Origin: Streptomyces sp. WMMB 322
Lineage (GTDB): Bacteria; Actinomycetota; Actinomycetes; Streptomycetales; Streptomycetaceae
Length of the DNA: 64,000 bases
Assembly: GCF_900090145.1 (NCBI RefSeq)
Contig: NZ_FMHI01000006.1
Span: 1-64,000 of the forward strand
Direction: 5' to 3'
Shown here piece by piece: positions 47,748 to 57,166 of this stretch. The position numbers and the translations under genes were made by a program. Positions within the stretch are counted from its first letter, which is position 1; each line of letters opens with the position of its first letter. The notes under the pieces were generated by a model that did no database searches, was not told where the DNA came from, and saw only the letters and a program-made list of their open reading frames with translations.

Positions 47748-48758
47748 TCAACGGGAGTCGGGACTGCCGCGCGGCGTCTGAGCGTCTGCGGTGTCAGTGT
47801 CCGTCTCGTGCCGCATTTCGCGCGGGCTCATCCCGAAGCGTTTCCGGAACGCGGTGCTGAGGGCGCTCGGTGACGAGAAGCCCGACGCGTATGCCAGGTC
47901 CGTGATGGTCACGTGCCGATAGGCGGGATTCTGCAGGCGTTCCCGTATCAGCCTGAGGCGCTCCTCGCGGATCAGCTCCCGGGGCGTGGTGCCGGCGTGC
48001 TGCAGTGCCAGCTGAATCTGCCGCAGTGACCATCCCAACGCACGTGCCACCGCCTCGCCGTTCAGCCCCGGGTCGCCCGCGTGCTCGCGCACATGGCGGC
48101 GCACCACCGCCTCCACCTCGGCCAGATGCTCCGGCGCATCCGGACGGTCGTCGCCCGCGGCAAGCATGCACAGCAGCTCGACAATCCGGTCGGACACCGC
48201 ATCGAACTGGCTGGCGGTGAGCGTCTCCCGTACCTCGTGGAGGCTGGTCACCATGTCCCCCACCACGCGGCCCAGGCCTGATGCCAGGTCAAGTCCCGCG
48301 GTCACCGGTGACTTCCGGTTCAGCCGGCTGTCCACCTCGTGAGCAGGGATCGTCATGCTGAGTCCCTCGTAACGATCGTAGAGAGTCTGGTACGACCCGT
48401 TCACAGGGATCAGGCCCGCGGTCCCGGGCACCATCTCTGTTTCCTCGCCGTCCTGGCGGTGCACGGCCCTTCCGGACAGCATGATCACGAACCGGTAGTC
48501 CTCGTCCGGGTGCCGGCGTACCTGCTGCGGGGTCCGGAGGTATCCGAGCTTGTCCGACCAGCACTTCGCGAGCTGATAGGTCCCCGTCTGCTGTCGGATC
48601 GTTCCGGCGCGGAAGGAGTCGCCGTGCGGGAATCTCAGGTCCATCCGACAGTGGACGGACGAGACATGATCGGTCCAGAAGTCGGCGCGCTCACGTGGCG
48701 CCACATCCCCGATCGACGACGAGTCGACCACATAGGTCCCTCTGGTCCTCTCAAACAC
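47748..48758 (-). CDS. AraC-family transcriptional regulator
   Basis: The 336-residue protein has an N-terminal AraC-binding (cupin-like) domain (APRERADFWTDHVSSVHCRM, EDYRFVIMLSGRAVHRQDGE). A C-terminal HTH_18 domain follows (GLNGEAVARALGWSLRQIQLALQHAGTTP and ITDLAYASGFSSPSALSTAFRKRFGMSPREM). The resemblance is to the NitR/FeaR-like AraC group. The GTG start overlaps its own weak RBS, and a downstream start is possible. No partner operon is evident on either side. Confidence 0.85.
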   Translation of the reverse strand: MFERTRGTYVVDSSSIGDVAPRERADFWTDHVSSVHCRMDLRFPHGDSFRAGTIRQQTGTYQLAKCWSDKLGYLRTPQQVRRHPDEDYRFVIMLSGRAVHRQDGEETEMVPGTAGLIPVNGSYQTLYDRYEGLSMTIPAHEVDSRLNRKSPVTAGLDLASGLGRVVGDMVTSLHEVRETLTASQFDAVSDRIVELLCMLAAGDDRPDAPEHLAEVEAVVRRHVREHAGDPGLNGEAVARALGWSLRQIQLALQHAGTTPRELIREERLRLIRERLQNPAYRHVTITDLAYASGFSSPSALSTAFRKRFGMSPREMRHETDTDTADAQTPRGSPDSR

Positions 48759-49121
48759 CCTTCATCGCTCCCTCACTGTCTTTGACCTGGTGATGGAAGG
48801 GGTGTTCGCCACAGCACCCGGCCGGCAGGACCGTGGCAGAAATCACAGCGGCAGCGTAGTGCCGGGTTTCCGTCGTGTCCGCCGAATCCGACGGAAGTGG
48901 CTACGCGATGTGCTCCCCGGCCCGGAGTCCGGGGATTCGGCCTGGGTCGTCCGACCCTTCCGGGTCACGTCTTCCGGAGGCCTGCCGCTTCGTACCGGAG
49001 CCGGCTGTCGCAGCAGGTCGAAGCCGGCTTTATCGTTGTCGGCTGTCTGCGACAGTCGGCGACATCACGCGGTGAGACTCGGCAACCCGAACTTGGCACC
49101 GCTGCCCAGGGATTGGCGCCC
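48759..49121. other. Intergenic stretch
   Basis: No gene is supported. A GTCGGCTGTC/GACAGTCGGC sequence around 49038-49060 forms an imperfect dyad of unknown meaning. Confidence 0.35.
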
Positions 49122-49640
49122 TCATTCGGCGTGACGGCCCGGCTGGGGGTGTGGAAGCCGTCCGGGCGCAGGCCGGTAGGGGAGGTCGGCCCATGTCACG
49201 CTGCCTTGACCGTTCTCACGGGCCCGGACTCCCCATGTTTCCGAGAAGGCCTTGACCAGGAGCAGTCCGCGCCCGCTCTCCTCTTCGAAGTCGGCAGACC
49301 GCAGGCGCTGTTCCCCCGACCGGCGCCCCTCGTCTGCGACCTCGACGCGCAAATGCAAACCGGTCACGCGCAGTCCGCAGCCGATCTCCACGCTGTCGGT
49401 GTGGAGCACGGCGTTGGTGAAGAGTTCGGAGATCACTAACTCCGCGTCCGTGCGCACGTCTTCATGAGCACCCCACTCACGCAGTCGCGACACGACACAT
49501 CGCCGTGCTTCGGAGACGAAAGCGTGGAGCGCCGGCAGCTGAAAGGCGTCCTGGAGGGTCAAAGGGGCTGCCTTACGGGGCTGTGCCGATCGTGGACCAT
49601 CGGGAGAAGAAGCCACGGCGTGAATTCCAGGATCAACCAT
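49122..49640 (-). CDS. HATPase_c anti-sigma-type regulatory protein
   Basis: The 172-residue protein is of the RsbW/SpoIIAB-like HATPase_c group abundant in streptomycetes. It has DAELVISELFTNAVLHTDSV (N-box with Glu and Asn, about 67-86), VEVADEGRR (G1-type box) and EESGRGLLLVKAFSETWGV (G2 box). These proteins bind ATP and control sigma factors or are paired with DUF397 proteins. No such partner is recognised next to it. Confidence 0.85.
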   Translation of the reverse strand: MVDPGIHAVASSPDGPRSAQPRKAAPLTLQDAFQLPALHAFVSEARRCVVSRLREWGAHEDVRTDAELVISELFTNAVLHTDSVEIGCGLRVTGLHLRVEVADEGRRSGEQRLRSADFEEESGRGLLLVKAFSETWGVRARENGQGSVTWADLPYRPAPGRLPHPQPGRHAE

Positions 49641-50335
49641 GTGCGTCGTCGTCAGCTCGGCCGCACTGAAGCGCGGGTGTGAGCAGGGAATTCACGGACC
49701 GGTCCGGCCAGGGCAGATGACGCGTTCCATCAGACCCGGGTCGGGTCTCGGGACGGGGGCCGCAGACGTCGGCGCCCGTCGCATCGCGGGCGAAGACGCG
49801 AAGGGGAACACCGTCGTCCTTGCCGGAGATCACCGCAAGGTGGGCTCTGCCGGGCAGGTGGGTGCCGAGTTGGAGCGGGAACCGGTCGACTGCGCGTGGA
49901 TGAGGAGTACCGGCCATCACGGTGTCCTTGAAGGTCGATGGGGAGCAACCACCCGGCGGCACAAGGGCAGTTGTGATGCGGAGGCCTGCCCCGTTGCCAT
50001 TGCTCCATGGATGAGTCTGATTCAGTTGCCCGCCCTGCCGCCTGCAGCGCAGCAGGTACCGGGAAGGTAAAGCGGAATGGGACTCTCGTACTTCTGTCTG
50101 CACGCAGAGAAAGTTTCCCCAGTACGCACGGATCGCCGGACCGGTGCTCCTCCACCGTGCAACCCGTCCCGACGTCGCGGCGGTCGACTGAGCCGATGCG
50201 GCCCGGAACAGACTCAGCGCCCTGCCTCGGGCTCGGTCCGGCTTCGCCGGAGGCCGGAGTCACACCCCCGGGCGGGATATCCGGAAACCGCCGCCGGACG
50301 GTCACGGCCGAGGAGACGCGCGCCGGTTGGCTTCC
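49641..50335. other. 695-bp stretch without a convincing gene
   Basis: Several overlapping frames on both strands are open but none shows a known motif. The best candidate is a minus-strand frame starting MAGTPHPRAVDRFPLQLGTH (about 49633-49917), which could encode a small soluble protein of about 94 residues preceding the HATPase gene. It is not called because its start and end are uncertain. Confidence 0.4.
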
Positions 50336-50698
50336 TCAGCGGTCGAGCACCAACACCAGATTCAGCACGCTCACGCTTGTGGCCACGAGGAGCAGCGCGG
50401 TCACCTTGCACAGCAGACCCCGCCGGAGTTTCTCGTACCGGTCTGCGTATTCCCGTTGCAGTTCGGTGCCGCGTCGTCTGATGGTTTTCAGCATGCGCCG
50501 GGTGAGGTCCAGACGGTCTGCCGTGTAGATGCGCACGACTTCTTCGTACTGAGCCTCCGTCAGCCACGGCAGGAGGTCGGCGAAGGCCTCGGCTTCCGCG
50601 CGTGCCGTGCGCCGGTAGGTGTGCGCCATCAGGTAGCCCTCGATCTGGCGGAGCCCCGAGACGGCCGCCTCGCTTCCCTCACTGTCAGGGCGGGTCAC
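50336..50698 (-). CDS. Small hypothetical protein with a C-terminal membrane helix
   Basis: The 120-residue protein has a charged helical body (RTARAEAEAFADLLPWLTEA, YADRYEKLRRGLLC) and ends with one hydrophobic helix (KVTALLLVATSVSVLNLVLVL), so it is probably tail-anchored. It lies 64 bp downstream of a cytochrome oxidase subunit I gene on the same strand and may be cotranscribed. Similar short proteins accompany ctaD paralogues in streptomycetes. No activity is known. Confidence 0.6.
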   Translation of the reverse strand: MTRPDSEGSEAAVSGLRQIEGYLMAHTYRRTARAEAEAFADLLPWLTEAQYEEVVRIYTADRLDLTRRMLKTIRRRGTELQREYADRYEKLRRGLLCKVTALLLVATSVSVLNLVLVLDR

Positions 50699-50762
50699 GG
50701 CTTGCGCCCTTCCCTTGCCGGTGGTGGGGCGGAGCAGGTGACGACGGGCCGTCCGCCGGACG

Positions 50763-52469
50763 TCATGAGCGAGATGCTCCGTCTTCGGGTTCGATCACAT
50801 CTCTTCCGCCCGCCCTGTACCGCTCGTCCATGGTCCGCATCGCAGGGTGGTGCAGGTCGAACGCCGGTGATTCGGAGCGGACTCGTGGGAGCTGGCAGAA
50901 ATTGTGCCGTGGCGGGGGGCAGGAAGTGGCCCACTCCAGCGACCGCCCGTATCCCCAGGGATCGTCCAGGACGGTCTTCTCGGACGAGTGCGCGGTTTTC
51001 CAGACGTTGTACAGGAACGGCATCGTGGAAAGCCCCAGGAGAAAAGCGCCGATGCTGGAGACCGTATTCAGTGCGGTGAAGCCGTCAGCGGCGAGGTAGT
51101 CGGCGTAGCGGCGGGGCATGCCTTCGGCGCCGAGCCAGTGCTGAACCAGAAAGGTCGTGTGGAAGCCCACGAACAGGGTCCAGAAATGGATCTTGCCAAG
51201 GCGCTCGTCGAGCATGCGGCCGGTGAACTTCGGCCACCAGAAGTAGAAGCCGGCGAACATCGCGAAGACGACGGTGCCGAAGACGACGTAATGGAAGTGG
51301 GCGACGACGAAGTAGCTGTCGGTCACGTGGAAGTCCATGGGCGGGGAGGCGAGCAGCACGCCGGTGAGTCCGCCGAAGAGGAAGGTCACGAGGAAGCCCA
51401 CGCTCCACAGCATCGGCGTCTCGAATGACAGCGAACCCTTCCACATCGTGCCGATCCAGTTGAAGAACTTCACCCCGGTGGGCACGGCGATGAGGAACGA
51501 CATGAAAGCGAAGAACGGCAACAGCACCGCTCCGGTCGGAAACATGTGGTGAGCCCAAACCGTCACTGAGAGCCCGGTGATGGCGATGGTGGCACCCACC
51601 AGGCCGACGTAGCCGAAGATGGGCTTGCGGCTGAAAACGGGAAGGATCTCGGTGATGACACCGAAGAACGGCAGCGCAATGATGTAGACCTCGGGATGCC
51701 CGAAGAACCAGAAGAGATGCTGCCACAGCAGAGGCCCGCCGTTTGCGGCGTCGTAGATGTGGGAGCCGAACTGCCGGTCAGCCTGAAGCGCGAACAGTGC
51801 GGCGGCGAGGACCGGGAAGGCCATCAGCACCAGAACACTCGTGAGGAGTACGTTCCAGGTGAAGATCGGCATCCGGAACATCGTCATTCCAGGCGCCCGC
51901 ATGCAGATGATTGTTGTTGCGAAGTTGACCGCCCCGAGGATCGTTCCGAAACCTGACAGGGCCATACCCATGACCCACAGATTGGCGCCCATGCTGGGCG
52001 AGTGCTGGCTGTCCGAGAGGGGCGTGTAGGCGAACCATCCGAAGTCGGCGGCGCCTCCGGGCGTGAGGAAACCGATGATTGTGATGAGACCGCCGAAGAG
52101 ATAGAGCCAGTACGACAGCATGTTCAGCCGCGGAAAGGCCACATCAGGGGCCCCGATCTGCAACGGCATGATGGCGTTGGCGAAGCCGGCGAACAGCGGA
52201 GTGGCGAAGAACAGCATCATGATCGTGCCGTGCATCGTGAACGCCTGGTTGTACTGCTCGGCGGAGATGATCTGCATTCCCGGTCGGGCTAGTTCCGCTC
52301 TCATCACCATCGCCAGGAGCCCGGCGAAGAGGAAGAAGACGAAAGCGCTGATCATGTACAGCGATCCGATCTTCTTGTGGTCCGTGGTGGTCAGCCACGT
52401 CACCAGCACCGCCCCAGGGGTGCGTCTGGTGACCCGCTCCTCCTGAGGCTCGGTCAGTACGGCAGCCAT
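50763..52469 (-). CDS. ctaD: Cytochrome c oxidase subunit I, stand-alone paralogue
   Basis: The 568-residue protein has twelve hydrophobic helices. It shows the haem-copper oxidase residues: a low-spin haem His in [12 protein letters not shown], the Cu_B and Tyr segment [18 protein letters not shown] in [11 protein letters not shown], and the haem a3/a pair in [13 protein letters not shown]. It starts after GGAAGGA. No subunit II, III or haem-assembly gene is adjacent, unlike the main ctaCDE operon, so this is probably a second, separately regulated copy. The C-terminal tail ([13 protein letters not shown]) is normal for actinobacterial CtaD. Confidence 0.93.
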   Translation of the reverse strand: MAAVLTEPQEERVTRRTPGAVLVTWLTTTDHKKIGSLYMISAFVFFLFAGLLAMVMRAELARPGMQIISAEQYNQAFTMHGTIMMLFFATPLFAGFANAIMPLQIGAPDVAFPRLNMLSYWLYLFGGLITIIGFLTPGGAADFGWFAYTPLSDSQHSPSMGANLWVMGMALSGFGTILGAVNFATTIICMRAPGMTMFRMPIFTWNVLLTSVLVLMAFPVLAAALFALQADRQFGSHIYDAANGGPLLWQHLFWFFGHPEVYIIALPFFGVITEILPVFSRKPIFGYVGLVGATIAITGLSVTVWAHHMFPTGAVLLPFFAFMSFLIAVPTGVKFFNWIGTMWKGSLSFETPMLWSVGFLVTFLFGGLTGVLLASPPMDFHVTDSYFVVAHFHYVVFGTVVFAMFAGFYFWWPKFTGRMLDERLGKIHFWTLFVGFHTTFLVQHWLGAEGMPRRYADYLAADGFTALNTVSSIGAFLLGLSTMPFLYNVWKTAHSSEKTVLDDPWGYGRSLEWATSCPPPRHNFCQLPRVRSESPAFDLHHPAMRTMDERYRAGGRDVIEPEDGASRS

Positions 52470-52649
52470 GGGACGTTCCTTCCGATTCAGGTGGACCAGG
52501 TAAAAGCCCCCGGCAGGCTGCTGGACCGGGAGATCCTTGAGCAGGGGCCGGCACGGCGCAGACCTTTCGTACCGTCCTCTGCGTCTGAACGGACGCTTTA
52601 ATCCCTTCGTGGGCCCGGCACGGACCGACGGTTACGTTCCGCGCACCGC

Positions 52650-52911
52650 GCTCGACGGCTCCCGCCGGTACGGGTGCAGGGCACGCGTCGTGCGAACTCC
52701 GTTGCCGGGTGCTCACTTGTGTCGGCCTGCTGGACGGCCCGGAACGTCAATCGTGAATTCGCGGAGACCGGACCGGACGGGTAGCCGGGCCACTTCGTTG
52801 ACGGCGAGGCCGTAGTGATGCACTGCGGACTCGTACTCGCTGCGTGTGTGCCGGCCGAAGCGGTCGCAGCAGGGCGCCGTGAGGACCAGGTCCATTCACG
52901 TTGCATGACCG
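52650..52911 (-). pseudogene. Frameshifted C-terminal remnant of an APH-fold kinase
   Basis: Pieces in two frames match the intact kinase at 32080-33006. MQREW is in one frame. DLVLTAPCCDRFGRHTRSEY followed by ESAVHHYG and ending PAGRHK is in a second. TSEHPATEFARRVPCTRTGG is back in the first. Two frameshifts are therefore needed, and the N-terminal two thirds are absent. It is a decayed paralogue, possibly spread by recombination or deleted from one of two copies. Confidence 0.75.
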
Positions 52912-53025
52912 GACCGGCGCGGAGTGCTCTCCATGTGGGCGAAGCGCAGACGACGCGGACGCCTGCGGGCGCATGGCGAAGGCCATGGGCCGGTCCTATT
53001 GGACGCACCAGGTATTGGACGCACG

Positions 53026-53064
53026 AGGTCCCGTACCCGCTCGCGGTGAGCGGGTACGGGACCT
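53026..53064. terminator. Strong terminator hairpin
   Basis: A perfect 17-bp stem (AGGTCCCGTACCCGCTC, 53026-53042, with 53048-53064) has a 5-nt loop. It is located 31 bp after the stop of the DUF1996 surface-protein gene. Confidence 0.85.
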
Positions 53065-53094
53065 GGGCGTTCACAGCCGCTGGGTCACGGCGAT

Positions 53095-55431
53095 TCAGCG
53101 CCGGGCAAGGTGCCTGCGACGCAGCCACCACACCTGGGCGCTACCGGCAGCCACGACTGCGGCCGCGATCCCGATGATCAGGCCGAGCGGGGTGTTGGAG
53201 CCGGTGCCTGCGAGGTCGCCGTCCCGGTCCTTCGCCAGCTGGGCCGACTCGTCCGCTTCCGGGGACGGATCATCCCGGTTCACGGCTGCAGGCGTGGAGT
53301 TGCCCGCCGCCGAGTCCGATGCCGAGGAGGAGTCGTCCCGGTCCTCGACCGAGGGCTCGGAGTCGTCCGGCTTGGAGTCCGACGGAGTGGAGTCCTCCGG
53401 CTTGTCGTTGTCCGGCTTCGAGTTTTCCGGCTTCGAGTTTTCCGGCTTGGAATCCGACGGGGTGGAGTCCTCAGGCTTCGAGTCCGACGGAGTGGAGTCC
53501 TCCGGCTTGTCCTCCGGCTTCGACTCGCCCGGCTTGTCGTTGCCCGGCTTCGAGTCGCCCGGGGTGGAGTCCTCCGGCTTCGAGTCCTCCGGCTTCTCGT
53601 CCGGCTTCGAGTCGCCCGGCTTCGAGTCCGTTCCCCCTCCGCCTTCTTGGCCTTCTCCGCCTTCCGTGTCCTCGGACTTGCCCGGGCAGTCCTTGTTCTC
53701 GTTGATGCAGTCCACGGCTTCCTTCATCAACTTCGTGGGCATGACGTTGATGAAGTCGCTGTGGTCGGTGATGGGCTTGTGCAGCTGCTCCGGGAAGGAG
53801 TCCACCGCGAACGGCGTGTCAGCGTCGAGCAGGTTCTTCTGCGGGATGTCGTACTTGATCGTCTGCTGAAGCTGCGGGACGTTCTGGAAGCCCTGGGGGC
53901 AGTTGCCCTCGTCGTCCGAGAACTTCATGTGGTCGCGGTGGTTGCCGCTGTCCGTGTTCTGACCGTCCCAGCAGTTCTGGAACTTGAACGTACGGATGGT
54001 CGCGCTGCCCTCGGGGCAGATCGGGTACTTGTCCTCCAGCTGACGGTCCTCGAAGCCCTCGCAGCTCCACGAGGCGTTGGCGTTCTCGTCGCCGTTGGTG
54101 AAGGACTTCGCGTCACCGGTGATGATGCGCAGGAAGCGCGGCATCTCGACGACCTGGTCGGCACCGCCGGAGGTGAACTTCAGCGTGGCGTCGGGCTGGA
54201 GGATGCTGCCGATGTTGAGGTCGTTGGCACCGCCGTCGCCGGGCTGGGCGTCGGCCCCGTCGCCGCCACCCACCTGGTCTTCCTCGCCCTGGCCCTGGTC
54301 CTCGCCCTGGCCCTGGTCCTCGCCCTGGTCCTCACCCTGACCTTGGTCCTCGCCCTGGCCCTGGTCCTCACCCTGACCTTGGTCCTGGCCCTGGTCCTCA
54401 CCTTCGGCCGGGGGCTGCTCCTCGGCCGGGGGCTGCTCCTGACCCTGGTCCTGGCCCTCGGCCGGGGGCTGCTCCTGGCCCTGGTCCTGACCCTGGTCCT
54501 GGCCCTCGGCCGGGGGCTGCTCCTGACCCTGGTCCTGGTCCTGGCCCTGGTCCTGACCGGCGTCGTCACCGGTCCGCTGGCCCTGCGGCTTCTCCTGGCC
54601 CTGGCTGCTCTGCTTCTGGACGTCGCCTTCCTGTACGGCGCCCCGCTGGTCCTCGTTGCCGTCCAGTGAACGGATGACGGGCCAGTAGTGCGTCGACTGG
54701 TCACCCTTGGCGCACGTGGTGCGGGCTGCGGCGAGGGACTCGTCGCTGGAGGCAGCGTTGGTGTCCTCGTTGCCCACGTAGTCGTGCACGTGGTGTGCGC
54801 CGTTCAGAACACCCGGCGCGGCGATCACGTTGTCCGAGTTGAAGTGCTCTTCCTCGTTGTTGCCGCACTTCGTCTCGAAAGTGCCGCCCGGGTCCTCCTC
54901 CTTCGAGGCGTTGGGCTCGACGTCTTCGATGTTGACGAAGTCGGCGGCGACCGGGCCCTGGATCTGCCGGCCGTCCTCGTCTCCGCCGTCCTGGCCTTCC
55001 TGGGTGGCCTGGTCCTGCATCATCTGGCACTGGGCCATGGACTCCAGATCACCGGGGGCCTGGCCGCCGGCGTTCCTGATGTCCTGCCCCATGCTCCGGA
55101 TGGTCTCCGAGCGCTGCTGCCTCAACTGGCCGAGCGTCTCCTCGGAGGTCTGCTCCTGGGAGTTCCACTGGCCGTAAGCCTGCGCGACCTGCTGGTCCAG
55201 AGTGGCGAGCTTCTGACCCACGGGTTCCTTGGCGCCCTTGGGCACCTGGCCCAGTGCAAGGCTCACATCAGGACAGTCGATCGTGCTGGCGGCAGGAGCA
55301 GGGGCTTCGTTCGATCCCGCGAAGGCGCTCACGCCTATCGCCGCCGCGCCGCCGCCACCAACCACCAGCGCTGCGACGATCGCTACCGTTCTGTTCGCCG
55401 TGCGCGAGCGTCTGTGGCCTTCACTTCTCAT
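53095..55431 (-). CDS. Large cell-wall-anchored DUF1996 protein with LAxTG sorting signal
   Basis: The 778-residue protein has a signal peptide (VAIVAALVVGGGGAAAIGVS) followed by a Gln-rich helical region to about 150. A first DUF1996 segment contains HHVHDYVGNEDTNAASSD and HYWPVI. A low-complexity insert of about 130 residues of GQDQGQ/PPAEG/EDQGQG repeats splits the domain. Its second half follows (MPRFLRIITGD, NCWDGQNTDSGNHRDHMKFS). A long SKPEDSTPSD repeat spacer leads to LAGTG, a hydrophobic helix and RRRHLARR, the class E sortase LAxTG signal of actinobacteria. It is therefore a surface protein; DUF1996 activity is unknown. Confidence 0.88.
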   Translation of the reverse strand: MRSEGHRRSRTANRTVAIVAALVVGGGGAAAIGVSAFAGSNEAPAPAASTIDCPDVSLALGQVPKGAKEPVGQKLATLDQQVAQAYGQWNSQEQTSEETLGQLRQQRSETIRSMGQDIRNAGGQAPGDLESMAQCQMMQDQATQEGQDGGDEDGRQIQGPVAADFVNIEDVEPNASKEEDPGGTFETKCGNNEEEHFNSDNVIAAPGVLNGAHHVHDYVGNEDTNAASSDESLAAARTTCAKGDQSTHYWPVIRSLDGNEDQRGAVQEGDVQKQSSQGQEKPQGQRTGDDAGQDQGQDQDQGQEQPPAEGQDQGQDQGQEQPPAEGQDQGQEQPPAEEQPPAEGEDQGQDQGQGEDQGQGEDQGQGEDQGEDQGQGEDQGQGEEDQVGGGDGADAQPGDGGANDLNIGSILQPDATLKFTSGGADQVVEMPRFLRIITGDAKSFTNGDENANASWSCEGFEDRQLEDKYPICPEGSATIRTFKFQNCWDGQNTDSGNHRDHMKFSDDEGNCPQGFQNVPQLQQTIKYDIPQKNLLDADTPFAVDSFPEQLHKPITDHSDFINVMPTKLMKEAVDCINENKDCPGKSEDTEGGEGQEGGGGTDSKPGDSKPDEKPEDSKPEDSTPGDSKPGNDKPGESKPEDKPEDSTPSDSKPEDSTPSDSKPENSKPENSKPDNDKPEDSTPSDSKPDDSEPSVEDRDDSSSASDSAAGNSTPAAVNRDDPSPEADESAQLAKDRDGDLAGTGSNTPLGLIIGIAAAVVAAGSAQVWWLRRRHLARR

Positions 55432-56294
<863 letters not shown>

Positions 56295-56990
56295 ATGCAG
56301 GACGAGGCGCACGCCGGGATTCTCACCCGACGTCAGGAGCTGGCCGAGACGGGTGTTTTCCTGCTGCTGATCGTGCCGTCGATGGCGTTGTCGTTTCTCG
56401 CGGAGAGCCGGGGAGCCTTGCCTTTTCCCGTGGTCGCCGCCTCGACGATCCTGCGTGATGCGGGCCTGGTTGCGCTGATTCTGCTTCTGCTGTCCCGGGC
56501 CCGGCAGCCCGTCGCCGCCGTCGGCTGGGTCCGGCGCGACATCGGGCAGGAGATCCTCGTAGGGCTCGCGCTTTCGGTACCGGTGCTGATCGGCGCCGCG
56601 TTGCTGGTCGCCGCCCTTCGAACCGCGGGTCTGTCCAGGCCTCGGACGGGTGCTGCGGGGCTGCTGCCCTCATCCGGTTTCGGCGACCTGCTGCTCGCCA
56701 TCGTCCTCGTTACGGTCGTGGCCGTCGCCGAGGAGACGATTTTCCGCGGATATCTGATTCTGCGGTTCAAAAGCGTTCTTCAAAACCGCGCCTGGGCAGT
56801 GCTGTTGTCGACGCTGGTGTTCTCCGTCGGCCACGGATACGAAGGAGGCGCCGGCGTGTTGACGGTCGGTATGGTCGGTCTTGTTTTCGCCGTCGTCTAT
56901 GAGTGGCGGGGAAGTCTTGTGGCCCCGGTCGTGATGCACTTCGTCGTGAATTTCGTCTCGATCGTGCTGGGGCCGCTGCTGCGTCGCTGA
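56295..56990 (+). CDS. CPBP-family intramembrane metalloprotease
   Basis: The 231-residue membrane protein has about seven hydrophobic helices and the Abi/CPBP motifs AVAEETIFRGYLILRF (EExxxR, about 138-153), TLVFSVGHGYEGG (His of motif 2) and VAPVVMHFVVNF (His and Asn of motif 3). The family includes prenyl-protein-protease-like and bacteriocin-immunity proteins. No bacteriocin gene is seen nearby. The ATG follows GGGAG. Confidence 0.88.
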   Translation: MQDEAHAGILTRRQELAETGVFLLLIVPSMALSFLAESRGALPFPVVAASTILRDAGLVALILLLLSRARQPVAAVGWVRRDIGQEILVGLALSVPVLIGAALLVAALRTAGLSRPRTGAAGLLPSSGFGDLLLAIVLVTVVAVAEETIFRGYLILRFKSVLQNRAWAVLLSTLVFSVGHGYEGGAGVLTVGMVGLVFAVVYEWRGSLVAPVVMHFVVNFVSIVLGPLLRR

Positions 56991-57049
56991 CCGCGGCCGC
57001 ATCCCTCATTGCCGGATCCCTCATTGCGAGGTCCCTCACGGGAGCTCCC

Positions 57050-57166
57050 TCATACGAGTTCGTAGAAGCTCTCGCCGTCGAGGTAGCGCACGGTGCCCAC
57101 ATCATGCAGGACGGTCTCCTTCACCTCGTGGCGGAGGTTGACGATGAGCGGGTACGTCAGGTCGTT
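57050..57166 (-). other. Possible C-terminal fragment of an unidentified protein
   Basis: A 38-codon minus-strand frame ending at 57050 reads NDLTYPLIVNLRHEVKETVL then HDVGTVRYLDGESFYELV, which looks like real beta-rich protein. It has no start of its own and overlaps the 3' end of the MFS gene in another frame. It may be the tail of a gene frameshifted or fused with the transporter end. Confidence 0.3.

Noticed and set aside
49633..50103. Minus-strand ORF considered as a DUF397 or SsgA-like partner of the HATPase gene
   Set aside because: The sequence lacks the WRKSSYS-type DUF397 motif and SsgA features, and the overlapping frames leave its ends undefined.
53110..54669. Long plus-strand frame of hydrophobic Leu/Val repeats
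   Set aside because: It is antisense to the Gln/Asp-rich repeats of the DUF1996 gene and arises from the repeat composition.
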